Numbered from the stretch's first letter, positions 28,078 to 37,590 are shown. The stretch is DNA of 64,000 bases from Acidimicrobiia bacterium (GCA_035471805.1 DATIPS010000031.1:53476-117475); one strand, 5' to 3'. Notes: generated by a model not told the origin, from the letters alone. Translations and numbers: made by a program.

Positions 28078-28113
28078 CTCATATCTGGAGCCTTCCGGTG
28101 GAAGGAAAACGAC

Positions 28114-29166
28114 ATGATTCGCAAAGCTGAACGCAGTGAAACGGGCTCACCCAACACGATCGTGGAGGTCGGCGAGGTGCGGTTCGGTCATGACCCGTTT
28201 CCCGTCATCGCCGGGCCCTGTGTCATCGAGAGCGAGGCCCAGATAACGGAGACCGCGGAGGTAGTGGCGGCGGCCGGCGCGTCGGTTCTACGAGCGGGAA
28301 CTTCAGTCGCAGGGGCCTCCCCATATGAGTTCCGCGGCCTGGGGAGCGAAGGGTTGAGGATGCTCCGTGCCGCCGGTGACGCGGTCGGGCTTCCGGTTGT
28401 GACCCAGGTGATCGAGCCGGCAGGCGTGCCGGAAGCGGTTGAACTCGCCGACATGATCGAAATCGGTGCAGGCAACATGCAGAACTTCGAGTTGCTGCGT
28501 GAAGTGGGTCAGCAGAGCCGGCCGGTGTTGTTGAAGCGTGGCCCGTCGGCAACCGTCGACGAATGGCTGTGGGCCGCCGAGTACATTCTGGCCGAGGGAA
28601 ACGACCAGGTTGTGCTGTGCGAGCGCGGAATCCGGACGTTCACCGATGACGACACTCTCGACATCAGCTCCGTTCCGATCGTGAAGGAACGCACGCATTT
28701 GCCGGTGATCGTGCTGCCGAGCCACTCGGCAGGCAGCCGGGCACGTGTCGTTCCCCTGGCGATGGCCGCGCAGGGCGTCGGCGCCGACGGACTGTGCGTG
28801 GAGGTGCACCCGACTCCGGAGTCTGCCCTGGTCAATGTCTCCGGCCAGCTGGCGGCTCCCGAGTTCACGCAGCTGATGGAAGCGCTGGGAATCAATCGGA
28901 TGAGGAAGGCGATCGACCTCGTGGACCGCGACATCGTCCGAGCTCTGTCACGACGACGTGATCTCGCTCTGGAGATCGGTCGTGTCAAAGCCGAGCGCGG
29001 GATGTCCGTGCGCTCGCCGGCTCGCGAGGCGGAACTCATTGAGATCATCCGCGAAGAGGCGGTCCTGCAGAACCTGGACCCGGAACAGGTCGAAGCCGTC
29101 TTCCAGGTGATACTCGCCGGATCCCGTGCCGAGCAACGCCGCCTCCGCTCGGTTGGTGAGCTCTAG
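28114..29166 (+). CDS. DAHP synthase-like domain fused to AroQ chorismate mutase
   Basis: A 350-residue protein. Residues about 15-260 align with type I-beta DAHP synthase: AGPCVIES, LKRGPSATVDEW, CERGIRTF and VEVHPTPESAL. Residues about 265-350 are an AroQ chorismate mutase (MRKAIDLVDRDIVRALSRRR...). Key DAHP synthase residues are changed: KPRTSPY reads VAGASPY, IGARNMQN reads IGAGNMQN, DPSH reads LPSH, and the ALSD metal aspartate reads ALVN. Cys, His and Glu metal ligands remain. The mutase may be the active part and the N-domain a regulatory or altered module. The start at 28114 follows GGAAGGAAAACGAC and lies downstream of the attenuator. Confidence 0.85.
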   Translation: MIRKAERSETGSPNTIVEVGEVRFGHDPFPVIAGPCVIESEAQITETAEVVAAAGASVLRAGTSVAGASPYEFRGLGSEGLRMLRAAGDAVGLPVVTQVIEPAGVPEAVELADMIEIGAGNMQNFELLREVGQQSRPVLLKRGPSATVDEWLWAAEYILAEGNDQVVLCERGIRTFTDDDTLDISSVPIVKERTHLPVIVLPSHSAGSRARVVPLAMAAQGVGADGLCVEVHPTPESALVNVSGQLAAPEFTQLMEALGINRMRKAIDLVDRDIVRALSRRRDLALEIGRVKAERGMSVRSPAREAELIEIIREEAVLQNLDPEQVEAVFQVILAGSRAEQRRLRSVGEL

Positions 29167-29207
29167 AACAACCGGAAGAACAGAGGGGCCGATCTCGAGT
29201 CGGGCGT

Positions 29208-30125
29208 CTATCTGACTGCCAGTACCGAGCGGCAGGAGTGGTGAGCGACTCTCGGCGTCACCGAACCCAGCAGGAATCGCTCGACGGCTCCTTTTCCCTT
29301 GTGACCCAAAACGATCAGGTCGGCCGCCGACGCATCACCGGCGGCGAGGAGGGCATCGCTGACGTCGGCTGCCTCGACAAGTTCGGTCGTCACATTGGTG
29401 ATTTCGCGGCGCAGCCGGTCGGCCGCCGCTTCGAGTGCCGCCTTCTCCGACTCCTTCTTCTTCTGCCAGATCAAGTCCATCTCTTGTCGAATATCCTGAC
29501 GGAACATGTGGACCATCGGGAGCACCGCAAGCAACCTCACCTCGGCCCGACCGCCGAGGTCCAGCTTGCGGCAGAAGTCGACGGCTGCGTCAGACGGCTC
29601 CGACCCGTCGTATCCGATCAGCAACCGCCAGGGATGCCCGTCGGCAGCCGGCGGGCCGGCGCGACCTCCCTCACACCCTTCCTCCGCTTTTCGAACGATC
29701 AGCACGCTCCTCGTTGCAGATTGCAGCACCTGATTCGAGACACTGCCGAGCAGGAAACGTCTGAAGCCGGTGGTGCCGTGCGAACCGACGACGATGAGGT
29801 CGACTTCCTGAGTGTCGGATTCGGCGATGATCTCGTCGGCAGGATGGCCGGAAAGTATCTCGGTCGAGACGTTCAGGCCGGCGGCGGTCAGCACGGCCGC
29901 AGTTCGAGAGAGGTTCTCTGCTGCCTCCTCGGCCCTCTCACCTCTGGCAGTCTCGAAAGTGCTCCACTGTTCCGGGGTGAGGGCGGCGATCTCCTGGTCG
30001 CGAAGCACACTTGCGATCACCGTTACGATTCGCACCTCTGAACCAACGGGGAACGGAAATCCGGCGACGAAATCAGTGGCGGCCTCCGCCGTTTCCGACC
30101 CGTCGGTTGCCAGCAGCAATTTCAT
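29208..30125 (-). CDS. Tandem universal stress protein (UspA)
   Basis: A 305-residue cytoplasmic protein made of two UspA domains (1-145 and 165-305). Each ends with the ATP-binding pattern: GSHGTTGFRRFLLGSVS and GHKGKGAVERFLLGSVT. The family modulates stress and dormancy responses and binds ATP or other nucleotides. It lies 13 bases downstream of the exchanger gene on the same strand, so the two are probably co-transcribed. Confidence 0.92.
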   Translation of the reverse strand: MKLLLATDGSETAEAATDFVAGFPFPVGSEVRIVTVIASVLRDQEIAALTPEQWSTFETARGERAEEAAENLSRTAAVLTAAGLNVSTEILSGHPADEIIAESDTQEVDLIVVGSHGTTGFRRFLLGSVSNQVLQSATRSVLIVRKAEEGCEGGRAGPPAADGHPWRLLIGYDGSEPSDAAVDFCRKLDLGGRAEVRLLAVLPMVHMFRQDIRQEMDLIWQKKKESEKAALEAAADRLRREITNVTTELVEAADVSDALLAAGDASAADLIVLGHKGKGAVERFLLGSVTPRVAHHSCRSVLAVR

Positions 30126-30138
30126 CGCACTCTCCAGT

Positions 30139-31200
30139 TCAATGTGCAGCTCCGACGTTCAGGATGTACTGCAGTGCTACGTATACACCGTACACCCCGA
30201 GCAGCCATGCCCCTTGCCAGCGACGGAAAGTCGACTTGTTCATGCTGATGAAGAAACGGAACGAGATCAGGATGATCATCATTGCCGGGAAGTGGAAGAA
30301 GTAGAAGTTGTCGGGGATCTCCAGCGGTGCGGCGACTGCTGCAGCCCCGATCACGAACAGCACGTTGAGAACGTCTGCTCCAACGATGTTGCCGACTGTG
30401 ATCTCCGGGTGGCCCTTGCGGATTGCTGCGATTGCCGTCATCAGTTCCGGAAGCGACGTTCCGAAGGCGACCAGCGTTGCGGCGATCACGTCCTCCGGAA
30501 CTCCGGCCCGGATGGCGATCTCAGATGCGCTCGGCACAAGCACCCGTGCTCCGGCCACTACCAGCGTGAGGCCGCCGACGACCATCAGCCAGGACTTCGA
30601 GAGAGGCATCGGTTCCTCTGTCGAGATCTCCTCTTCATGAATGAGTTCCCCGCCCTGGGTTGCCCAGCGATAGGTGATGAAGAGGTATCCGGCGAGCAGG
30701 ACCAGGAAGAACGCGCCCACCCAGCGGTTGAGCGTTGGTTCGCCTCCGCTTCCGGCCGTTATCAGGGCGACGCCGGCGATAACCACCAGCAGAGTCGCCG
30801 AGCCAACCTGCACCCAACCGGTCCGGTTCAGTATGAAGCGATTGACCGGGACCGCGACAAGGACGCACGTCACCCCGAAGATCAAGCCGGTGTCGGCAAT
30901 GATCGACCCGACGCCATTCCCCAGAGCAAGGCCCGGGTTCCCCAGAAACGCAGCCATTACGGAGACGAACGCCTCGGGGAGGGTCGTGCCCAGGGACACG
31001 ACCGTGGCGCCGATGACGATCTTGGGCAATCCCGTTCTGCGTGCAAGATCCACGACACCGTCGATCATCCAGTCCGCGCCTTTCGACAGCAGCGCAACCG
31101 AAGCCGCGATGATCAGGAGCAGCAGAAGGAGGGGCAAGCCGGAGACGAAGTCCTGCAGGACCGTCTCGTCGGCGATCCACTGAAAGATGCCGTTATCCAC
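30139..31200 (-). CDS. Ca2+:cation antiporter (CaCA family)
   Basis: A 353-residue protein with about ten helices. Both alpha repeats are present: GATVVSLGTTLPEAFVSV followed by GNGVGSIIADTGLI, and ATLVAFGTSLPELMTAI followed by GNIVGADVLNVLFV. The acidic Glu in each repeat binds the cation. The family exchanges Na+ or H+ for Ca2+. It is 26 bases downstream of the aminopeptidase gene on the same strand. Confidence 0.9.
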   Translation of the reverse strand: MDNGIFQWIADETVLQDFVSGLPLLLLLLIIAASVALLSKGADWMIDGVVDLARRTGLPKIVIGATVVSLGTTLPEAFVSVMAAFLGNPGLALGNGVGSIIADTGLIFGVTCVLVAVPVNRFILNRTGWVQVGSATLLVVIAGVALITAGSGGEPTLNRWVGAFFLVLLAGYLFITYRWATQGGELIHEEEISTEEPMPLSKSWLMVVGGLTLVVAGARVLVPSASEIAIRAGVPEDVIAATLVAFGTSLPELMTAIAAIRKGHPEITVGNIVGADVLNVLFVIGAAAVAAPLEIPDNFYFFHFPAMMIILISFRFFISMNKSTFRRWQGAWLLGVYGVYVALQYILNVGAAH

Positions 31201-31226
31201 CCAGCTCTACTCCCGCGCCGTGAAGG

Positions 31227-33776
31227 TCATTCGCTCAGGAAGGCGTCTAGACGTTCTCTCTCACGCAGACCCAGCGAAACCATTGCCCGCTGTAGCTCGA
31301 GTTTCTGCGAGAGAGACTTGGCCGCAACGGGGAACCCCGTCTCTGCGAAGAACGCCTCAACCCGTCTTGCGAGACCGGGCTCAACCATTGCCGGAAGGCT
31401 GTGCACCAGGTATCTCTGCGTGGCAGGTGGAAGGAGGCTCGTGAGGGTCGTCCACTGTTCGGTGACCCGATTCCAGATGTGGTCCGTCGTCGACTGGTTG
31501 GCCAGCAGGCCGGCGATCACCCATGCCCCGTCCTGCCCGCGGATTCGCCCGTTGAGCGTCATCTCGAAAGTCCGGTCGGCGGCGTCGAGCCCCGGGAAGT
31601 AACCGAGCGCCCTCAGGTATCGAACCCGGAGCTGAGGGTTGGAAGACGACTCGTACGCCTCGACGACGGCCTCGTAGTCGTCGTAATCGCCGAATGTCGC
31701 GGAGATAGCCAGGACGGCAAGTGCCACTTCGGCGTCCACGGCTGCCGGATCGGCGAGCACCGCCGAGAACAGACTCTTGGCTCTCCTGATCGTCTCAGGC
31801 TCTTTTCCGAGGCAACCGTATGTGGTGAGAACCTGGCCGCGCAGCCGGCGGGTCAGATCGTCTTCTCCCTCTACCGGATCCCAACCCAGCCGGTCGGCGG
31901 TCGGGCCGACGAGGCGCCGGATGAAATCCGCGAATCGATCGTCGTTCGGGACGTATCGCCCCAGCTCGAGGAGATGGGTTACCAGCATCTGCCACACGGC
32001 ATGTTCCTGCTCGTCCCGGAACGCAGCGGCAAGGACGGCAAACTCACCGATGGGAACCGACCCTTCAACGGCGAACGCCCATGTGTCGTCGAGAAGGGTG
32101 AAGCGCTCCAGCGGGTCGAGTTCCGCAAGCCGCGGCTCGAGCGCACCGAGGAGGGAGGCTTCATAGCGAACACGGTAGAAACCGTGGCCCCCTGCGTTGG
32201 CGATCACCCAGTTGATCGGGCCTCTCACGGGAATCACCTCAGATTCCACGGTGAGCAGATGCTTGATGATCTCCTCGCCGTCCGCCGTTCCGACCCGGAT
32301 CTGCATCGGAATCCGCCAGAGGTTCATTGCCTCCACATCCTCAACGTAGCGGAACTGCCTCTGGGTGATTCGCAGACCTCCACTGACCCTCTCGGCGGTG
32401 ACCTCCGGGTAGCCGCCCTGGAGGATCCATGTGTTCATGATCTCCCCGACCCCGCCCTCGGAGGCGCTGTCGAGTCCCCTCCATAGGTCCTCGGTCTCGG
32501 TGTTCGCGTAGGAGTGTTCGCGCAGGTAGTTGCCTACACCCTCGCGAAAGACCTCGACGCCCAGGTACTGCTCGATCATCCTCAGGAGTGCCGCGCCTTT
32601 GCCGTAGGTGAGGGGGTCGAACATCTCGTTCGCTTCTTCCGGGGATCGGACTTCGAATTCCACTGCCCGTGTGCTGGCCAGTGCATCGATGTCCATCGAG
32701 TCGGTTCGCTCCGCGCCCGGGTCCACGGCGAAAGCCAGCCAGCGCCTCCAGTCGGGTCTGTAGGCCTCGACGGTCTTCATCTCCATGAAGGAGGCGAAAG
32801 CCTCGTTCAGCCAGATACCATCCCACCACTTCATCGTGACGAGGTCCCCGAACCACATGTGGGCGAGCTCATGGGCGATGACGTCGGCGACGCGCCGCTG
32901 CTCGTACTGGCCGGTCGTGGCCGGGTCGATGAGGACCGCATTCTCCCGGTAGGTGATCGCTCCGAGGTTCTCCATTGCACCGAAAGCAAAGTCGGGGATG
33001 GCGATGAAGTCGACCTTGTCGCCGGGATAGGGGATGCCGTAGTAGTCGGAGAGCCAGCGAAGGGCGTATTCCCCGATTTCGAGAGCGAAATTCGTGAGAT
33101 GTGCTTTCCCCGGTGGAAAGACGATCCGGAGGGGGACCCCATCGACGTCGACCGGGTCGGTTATGTCGAGCCGGCCGACCACGAAAGCGACGAGGTAGGT
33201 CGACATGATGGGTGAGTCGGCAAACCGGACGATCGACTTGCCGTCAGACCGGACGGTGCGGCCGACCTCGGACATGTTCGAGATGGCAACCAGGTCGCTC
33301 GGCACGATCAGGGTGACCGAGAACGTCGCTTTGAACTCGGGCTCATCCCAGCATGGGAAAGCACGTCGGGCATCGGCAGCCTCGAACTGCGTGGTCGCGA
33401 TGGTCTGCTCCTCGCCGTCCTCGTCGGTGTAGGTGCTCCGGTAGAACCCGCGCAACCGGTCGTTCAGGACTCCCGCGAACGCGAGGTTGAGCTGCCATTC
33501 GCCTGGGTCAATGGGTGCCTCGGGCGTGACCGTGATTCGTTCGTTGGCTTCGTCGTAGTCGATCGTTGCCGGATGGATGCCCCCGCCGTCGTCGACCAGG
33601 GAGGCCTCGCTTATTTCGAGTTCGATGGCGTTCAGGTTGAGGCCGGTGATCTTCTCGCGAACGTCGATTGTGACGGTCTGGGTCCCGGTGAACGACGCGG
33701 TGGGGATGTCGGGTTCGATGGTGATCTGGTACCGGCGCGGAACGGCGCTGTTGGGAAGTCGGTGTTCGTTCGACAC
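31227..33776 (-). CDS. pepN: M1 family zinc aminopeptidase
   Basis: An 849-residue peptidase. GAMEN is at 266-270 (substrate N-terminus recognition), and the zinc site HELAHMWFGD at 302-311 is followed 18 residues later by Glu325 in WLNEAF. An N-terminal beta domain and a C-terminal ERAP1-like helical domain complete the usual architecture. The GTG at 33776 is chosen because AGGAG lies five bases upstream and the family begins there (LPNSAVPRRYQITIEPD). The open frame extends upstream but has no family similarity. Confidence 0.93.
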   Translation of the reverse strand: MSNEHRLPNSAVPRRYQITIEPDIPTASFTGTQTVTIDVREKITGLNLNAIELEISEASLVDDGGGIHPATIDYDEANERITVTPEAPIDPGEWQLNLAFAGVLNDRLRGFYRSTYTDEDGEEQTIATTQFEAADARRAFPCWDEPEFKATFSVTLIVPSDLVAISNMSEVGRTVRSDGKSIVRFADSPIMSTYLVAFVVGRLDITDPVDVDGVPLRIVFPPGKAHLTNFALEIGEYALRWLSDYYGIPYPGDKVDFIAIPDFAFGAMENLGAITYRENAVLIDPATTGQYEQRRVADVIAHELAHMWFGDLVTMKWWDGIWLNEAFASFMEMKTVEAYRPDWRRWLAFAVDPGAERTDSMDIDALASTRAVEFEVRSPEEANEMFDPLTYGKGAALLRMIEQYLGVEVFREGVGNYLREHSYANTETEDLWRGLDSASEGGVGEIMNTWILQGGYPEVTAERVSGGLRITQRQFRYVEDVEAMNLWRIPMQIRVGTADGEEIIKHLLTVESEVIPVRGPINWVIANAGGHGFYRVRYEASLLGALEPRLAELDPLERFTLLDDTWAFAVEGSVPIGEFAVLAAAFRDEQEHAVWQMLVTHLLELGRYVPNDDRFADFIRRLVGPTADRLGWDPVEGEDDLTRRLRGQVLTTYGCLGKEPETIRRAKSLFSAVLADPAAVDAEVALAVLAISATFGDYDDYEAVVEAYESSSNPQLRVRYLRALGYFPGLDAADRTFEMTLNGRIRGQDGAWVIAGLLANQSTTDHIWNRVTEQWTTLTSLLPPATQRYLVHSLPAMVEPGLARRVEAFFAETGFPVAAKSLSQKLELQRAMVSLGLRERERLDAFLSE

Positions 33777-34060
33777 GGTGCTCCTGGAGGCGAGTTTGCG
33801 GCCCTCGATGGTAGCTGCGGGAGCATCAGCTTTTCCAGATCGGGGGTCTCGGTTGTTTAATGCGCCCTTAACCGATGCTTGCGGTTCCTTTTGCCGGCCG
33901 TGGCATACCGTTCCGGTAGAGGTTGTGGTGTGATGCCGCAGGTTGGGTACGAACCCCCGCTTGATACCTCGAGGAACGTACGACGGCGGTGGTCCCCAGC
34001 CTCCCCAAGTTGCACCGCCGTCGAACGTTCCGGAAACCCTCACCGCCGCCCAGGGCTGGT
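33777..34060 (-). other. Spacer with an Asp-box (BNR)-like reading frame fragment
   Basis: No complete gene is supported. On the minus strand the frame continuous with the aminopeptidase reads VRVSGTFDGGATWGGWG near 33980-34035, containing one perfect Asp-box of the form [ST]xDxGxTW as found in sialidase-like propellers. One repeat alone may be chance or a gene remnant. A ribosome site for the aminopeptidase lies at its lower edge. Confidence 0.25.
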
Positions 34061-35095
34061 CTACGTCGTCTTCGTCACCTTCGACAGGCCGCGCGGGTGG
34101 TCTGTGTCGAACCCCTTGATCTTCCCGAGGTGGTAGGTGAAGAGCTGGGCGGCGACGATTATCGGCATCGGGCTGAGCCACTCGGGCGTGGTCCGGGGAA
34201 GTGCAATCCCGTAACGGCTTGCCTCCAGGGCCTCATCCCGGTTGGAGATGGTCAGGGTTCTGGCGTGCCGTTCATTCGACAAGTCCTCCAGCAAGGCCAG
34301 CATGTCGCCGAAGAGCGGGCCGTCCGGCGCGGCGGCCATGATCGAGAATCCGGGCTCGACAACGGCAATAGGGCCGTGCCGGAAATCCGCGGTCGAGTAG
34401 GGATGCGCGAGGGCGTACGTCACTTCCTGCAGTTTGAGCGCCCACTCGAATGCGGTCGAGTGGTTGAACCCGCGGCCGAGGATGGCACATGAACGAAGGT
34501 CGGCGAAGTCCCTTGCGATATCGCCGACCAGGGGTTCGGTTCGGAGAACATCCGCCATGAGATCCGGCGCTCGCCGGAGATCGTCCGAGATCGCCCCCAT
34601 TCTCATCGTGTCTGAGAGCATCGCAACGGCGAGAAGCTGCGCCGTATAGGTCTTGGTGGCTGCCACCGCATACTCTTCGCCTGCTTTGATGTCCACGATG
34701 TAGTCGGCGTTGGCCGCCAGTGGAGAGCCGGGGCGGTTGGTGATTGCCAACGTCGGCCTACCCTGCCTCCGGCCTTCCGCCAGCACTTCCACGAGATCCG
34801 GCGATTCACCGGATTGGGATATCCCCACGACCAGCGCATCCTTGAGGTTGGGTGGGCTCTGATACGAGGTGAACAGCGACGGGGCGGCGAGTGCGACTTG
34901 CAGTCGATTGTGAGCGCCCCACAGATACTTGGCGTATCGGGCAGCATTGTCCGATGTGCCGCGGGCTGCAATGACCACATGACCGAAACTCACGTCGCGC
35001 AGCCGGGAAACCACCTCGGAAATGGGCGTGGCGTTGTCCCGCAGGATCTCGCTGAAGACGTCCGGCTGCTGGCGGATCTCGTTGTGCATGCCCAT
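34061..35095 (-). CDS. SIS-domain sugar-phosphate isomerase/deaminase (AgaS/NagB-II or GlmS-C-like)
   Basis: A 344-residue protein with two SIS domains, as in the isomerase half of GlmS. It has AARGTSDNAARYAKYLW, VVGISQSGESPDLVEVL (phosphosugar loop), KTYTAQL, GRGFNHSTAFEWALKLQE and DFRHGPIAV. No glutaminase domain is present, so it should work as a deaminase or isomerase on glucosamine-6-phosphate or galactosamine-6-phosphate rather than as a synthase. The ATG at 35095 follows GGAGGG. It is the last gene of the amino-sugar operon. Confidence 0.88.
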   Translation of the reverse strand: MGMHNEIRQQPDVFSEILRDNATPISEVVSRLRDVSFGHVVIAARGTSDNAARYAKYLWGAHNRLQVALAAPSLFTSYQSPPNLKDALVVGISQSGESPDLVEVLAEGRRQGRPTLAITNRPGSPLAANADYIVDIKAGEEYAVAATKTYTAQLLAVAMLSDTMRMGAISDDLRRAPDLMADVLRTEPLVGDIARDFADLRSCAILGRGFNHSTAFEWALKLQEVTYALAHPYSTADFRHGPIAVVEPGFSIMAAAPDGPLFGDMLALLEDLSNERHARTLTISNRDEALEASRYGIALPRTTPEWLSPMPIIVAAQLFTYHLGKIKGFDTDHPRGLSKVTKTT

Positions 35096-35116
35096 GGTTT
35101 TGCCCTCCGTCGCTGT

Positions 35117-36694
35117 TCAGAGTCCGAATCCGGCCGGGAGTTCCTGCGAGACCGAAACCGGAAGCCGGCCCTCGGCTTGACCTGCTCCGAAGATGATCGA
35201 AGCCAGGGCGTTCATCGACGGCTCGAGGATGCTGTATGTGCATAGGTGGGTCTCCGAAGCCGGGTATGCGGCGAGGTCGTATGGGGTACGCAGAGCCACG
35301 GTGATCATGGGAACCCCACAAGCGACCAGTTCATCGACGAGCCGAACCTGCGCGTCGTCCATCGAAGCCGAAATAGTGCCGAGCACGAGGGCCGCGTAGG
35401 ACTCGGCCCGCTCGCGCAGGTCCGCGATCTCGTTGGGCGCCGGCGGGTGGGAGAGTATGAACTCATCGACGTTGGGGAAGTGCCGGCGCAGTGCCGCGGC
35501 CAGGCCCGGGGTGACGGAGGACGATGTGTCGGCGGGTGTCAGATCCTTCGGCCGGGGCATGATCGCCGCAATACGGGCGTCGGCGGGCGGGCGGAGCGGC
35601 AACAGCCCTGCGTCGTTCCTGAGCAGAGTGATGGAACGCCGGGCAACCTCGTCGGCGAGCGCCCGGTGTTCGGCAGAACCGACCCGGCCGGTATCCGTTG
35701 CTCCCGGGAACCCGAATCGCTTCCGCAGCCTCTGGTTGCGTGCAACGGCATCCTCGAAACGACCGGCGGGGATGACCCGTCGCTTGACGGCAAGGGCCAA
35801 TCCGGCTTCGAGGCGGGCCTGACCCTCCGGCGTATCCTTCAGCAGCAGCAGATCGACGCCGGCCCTCACCGCCGCGATCGAATCGATGATCTGGCCCACA
35901 CCCTGTGAGATGGCCCCCATGTCCAGGGCGTCTGTGATCACGGAACCGTCGAACCCAAGCTCACCGCGCAGGAGGTCGGTGAGCACAGCGGTTGAGAGGG
36001 TCGACGGAAGGTCGTCGGTTTCGGTGAGGCCGGGAATCGCGAAATGCCCGGTCATCACGAGCGCCGCGCCGGCATCGAGACCCGCCCGGAAAGGGACCAG
36101 CTCCCGCTCGTGCAGGCCATCCCTGTCGCGCTCGACCACCGGCAGGACGAAGTGGCTGTCCACCTGGGCTTCGCCCTTGCCCGGGAAGTGCTTCAGCGTC
36201 GCGGCGACGCCCTCCTGCTGGAGGCCGGCGACCATGGCCGCGACGTGTGCTGCCGCGCGTCCCGGGCGATCCCCGAAGCTTCGAGTGCCGAGACCCGGAT
36301 TGCGCGGGTTGGTGTTGAGGTCGGCGACCGGCGCGTAGTTGATCGAGATCCCGAGCGCCCGAAGCTCCCGGCCCAGCGCCCGGGCCACCTCCCGAGTCAG
36401 TCTCTCGTCGTCGATCGCTCCCAGCGCCATGTTTCCGGGGAAGTACGTACTCCCGGGCCCGAGCGCCAGAAACTGGCCTCCCTCCTGATCGATCGCGATC
36501 AGGAGCGGAAGATCCCGGGGGTTGGCGGCATGCAGCGCGGCAGTGAGTTCGCCGACTTGGTCGATCGACTCGACGTTGTCGGAGCGAAAGAGTGTGAATC
36601 CGGCCGGTGGGTCAACCCGAATGCGGTCGAGTACTTCGTTCGAAGGCGTGGTGCCTTCGAACGACATCATCAGCAGGTCGGCGGTAGACGTCAC
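35117..36694 (-). CDS. Glycoside hydrolase family 3 beta-N-acetylhexosaminidase (NagZ-like)
   Basis: A 525-residue enzyme. IDQEGG is at 69-73 and KHFPGKGEAQVDSH at 168-181, the NagZ signature with the catalytic Asp-His pair; the nucleophile is Asp255 in VITDALDMGAI. A C-terminal GH3 domain of about 170 residues follows. It lacks a signal peptide, so it probably cleaves GlcNAc from imported oligosaccharides or muropeptides in the cytoplasm. The GTG at 36694 overlaps the permease stop codon (GTGA). Confidence 0.9.
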   Translation of the reverse strand: MTSTADLLMMSFEGTTPSNEVLDRIRVDPPAGFTLFRSDNVESIDQVGELTAALHAANPRDLPLLIAIDQEGGQFLALGPGSTYFPGNMALGAIDDERLTREVARALGRELRALGISINYAPVADLNTNPRNPGLGTRSFGDRPGRAAAHVAAMVAGLQQEGVAATLKHFPGKGEAQVDSHFVLPVVERDRDGLHERELVPFRAGLDAGAALVMTGHFAIPGLTETDDLPSTLSTAVLTDLLRGELGFDGSVITDALDMGAISQGVGQIIDSIAAVRAGVDLLLLKDTPEGQARLEAGLALAVKRRVIPAGRFEDAVARNQRLRKRFGFPGATDTGRVGSAEHRALADEVARRSITLLRNDAGLLPLRPPADARIAAIMPRPKDLTPADTSSSVTPGLAAALRRHFPNVDEFILSHPPAPNEIADLRERAESYAALVLGTISASMDDAQVRLVDELVACGVPMITVALRTPYDLAAYPASETHLCTYSILEPSMNALASIIFGAGQAEGRLPVSVSQELPAGFGL

Positions 36695-37590
36695 CCCTTG
36701 ACGGATCCGGCTAGCAGGCCCCGCACGAAGTAGCGCTGGAGCGAGAGGAATACCACGAGGGGCACGATCATCGTGACGAAGGCGCCTGCAGTCAGCACAT
36801 GCCAGGCTTCGCCTTTGGTGCCCACCAGTTCGTTCAGGGCGGCAGTCAGGATGGCCACTTCGGAACCCGTTCCGAGAAACACCAGCGCAACCAGCAAGTC
36901 GTTCCAGACCCAGAGGAACTGGAATATCGCGAACGAAGCAAGAGCAGGCATCGAAAGCGGCAGCACAAGTCGCAGGAAGGCCGTGAAGTGGGATGCTCCG
37001 TCGATGAAGGCCGACTCGAATAGATCCTTCGGCAGCTGCGATATGTAGTTGTAGAGGAGATAGATGGCAAGCGGCAGTCCGAACCCTGTGTGCGCCAGCC
37101 AGAGACCCAGGAAGGTCCCGTTCATTTCGAGATCCGTGTAGATCCGCAGTATCGGAATCAGAGCCATCTGAAGTGGCACGACCAGCAAGCCGACTACGAG
37201 GGCGAAGAGCAGGCTTCGTCCCGGGAATCTCATCCATGCGAATGCATAGGCGGCGAATGCGGCCAGCGTGATCGGTATGACCGTGGCGGGGATTGTGACG
37301 ACCAGGCTGTTCACGAAGGCATTCAGCATGTTGTCGGAGGTGAGCACATCGGCGTAGTTCTGAATAGTCCATTGCGCGCTCTCGAACGGGTGGACGAGGG
37401 CCGTCCACCAACCTGTTCCATCGATGGCGTTCTTGCCCCGCAGCGAACTGATCAACAAGCCCACGGTCGGCAACGACCAGAGGGCTGCGATCAGGACGAC
37501 CGCCACTTTGACGGGGGTTGATCGGGTTGCGTCCGCCAGCGACCTCTTGCGGGTGCTCCGGCCTCCCGAGACGGTGTCGAGGGTACTCAT
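36691..37590 (-). CDS. Sugar ABC transporter permease, MalG type
   Basis: A 299-residue protein with six helices and the EAA-like loop FESAFIDGASHFTAFLRLVLPLSMPAL that contacts the ATPase. It pairs with the MalF-type permease next to it (ATGA overlap). No ATPase gene is in the operon, as is usual for actinobacterial importers that share one MsiK-type ATPase. Confidence 0.9.
   Translation of the reverse strand: MSTLDTVSGGRSTRKRSLADATRSTPVKVAVVLIAALWSLPTVGLLISSLRGKNAIDGTGWWTALVHPFESAQWTIQNYADVLTSDNMLNAFVNSLVVTIPATVIPITLAAFAAYAFAWMRFPGRSLLFALVVGLLVVPLQMALIPILRIYTDLEMNGTFLGLWLAHTGFGLPLAIYLLYNYISQLPKDLFESAFIDGASHFTAFLRLVLPLSMPALASFAIFQFLWVWNDLLVALVFLGTGSEVAILTAALNELVGTKGEAWHVLTAGAFVTMIVPLVVFLSLQRYFVRGLLAGSVKG

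Noticed and set aside
29812..31602. Plus-strand open frame of nearly 600 codons opposite UspA, the exchanger and the aminopeptidase end
   Set aside because: It crosses three well-supported minus-strand genes and shows no domain or signal.
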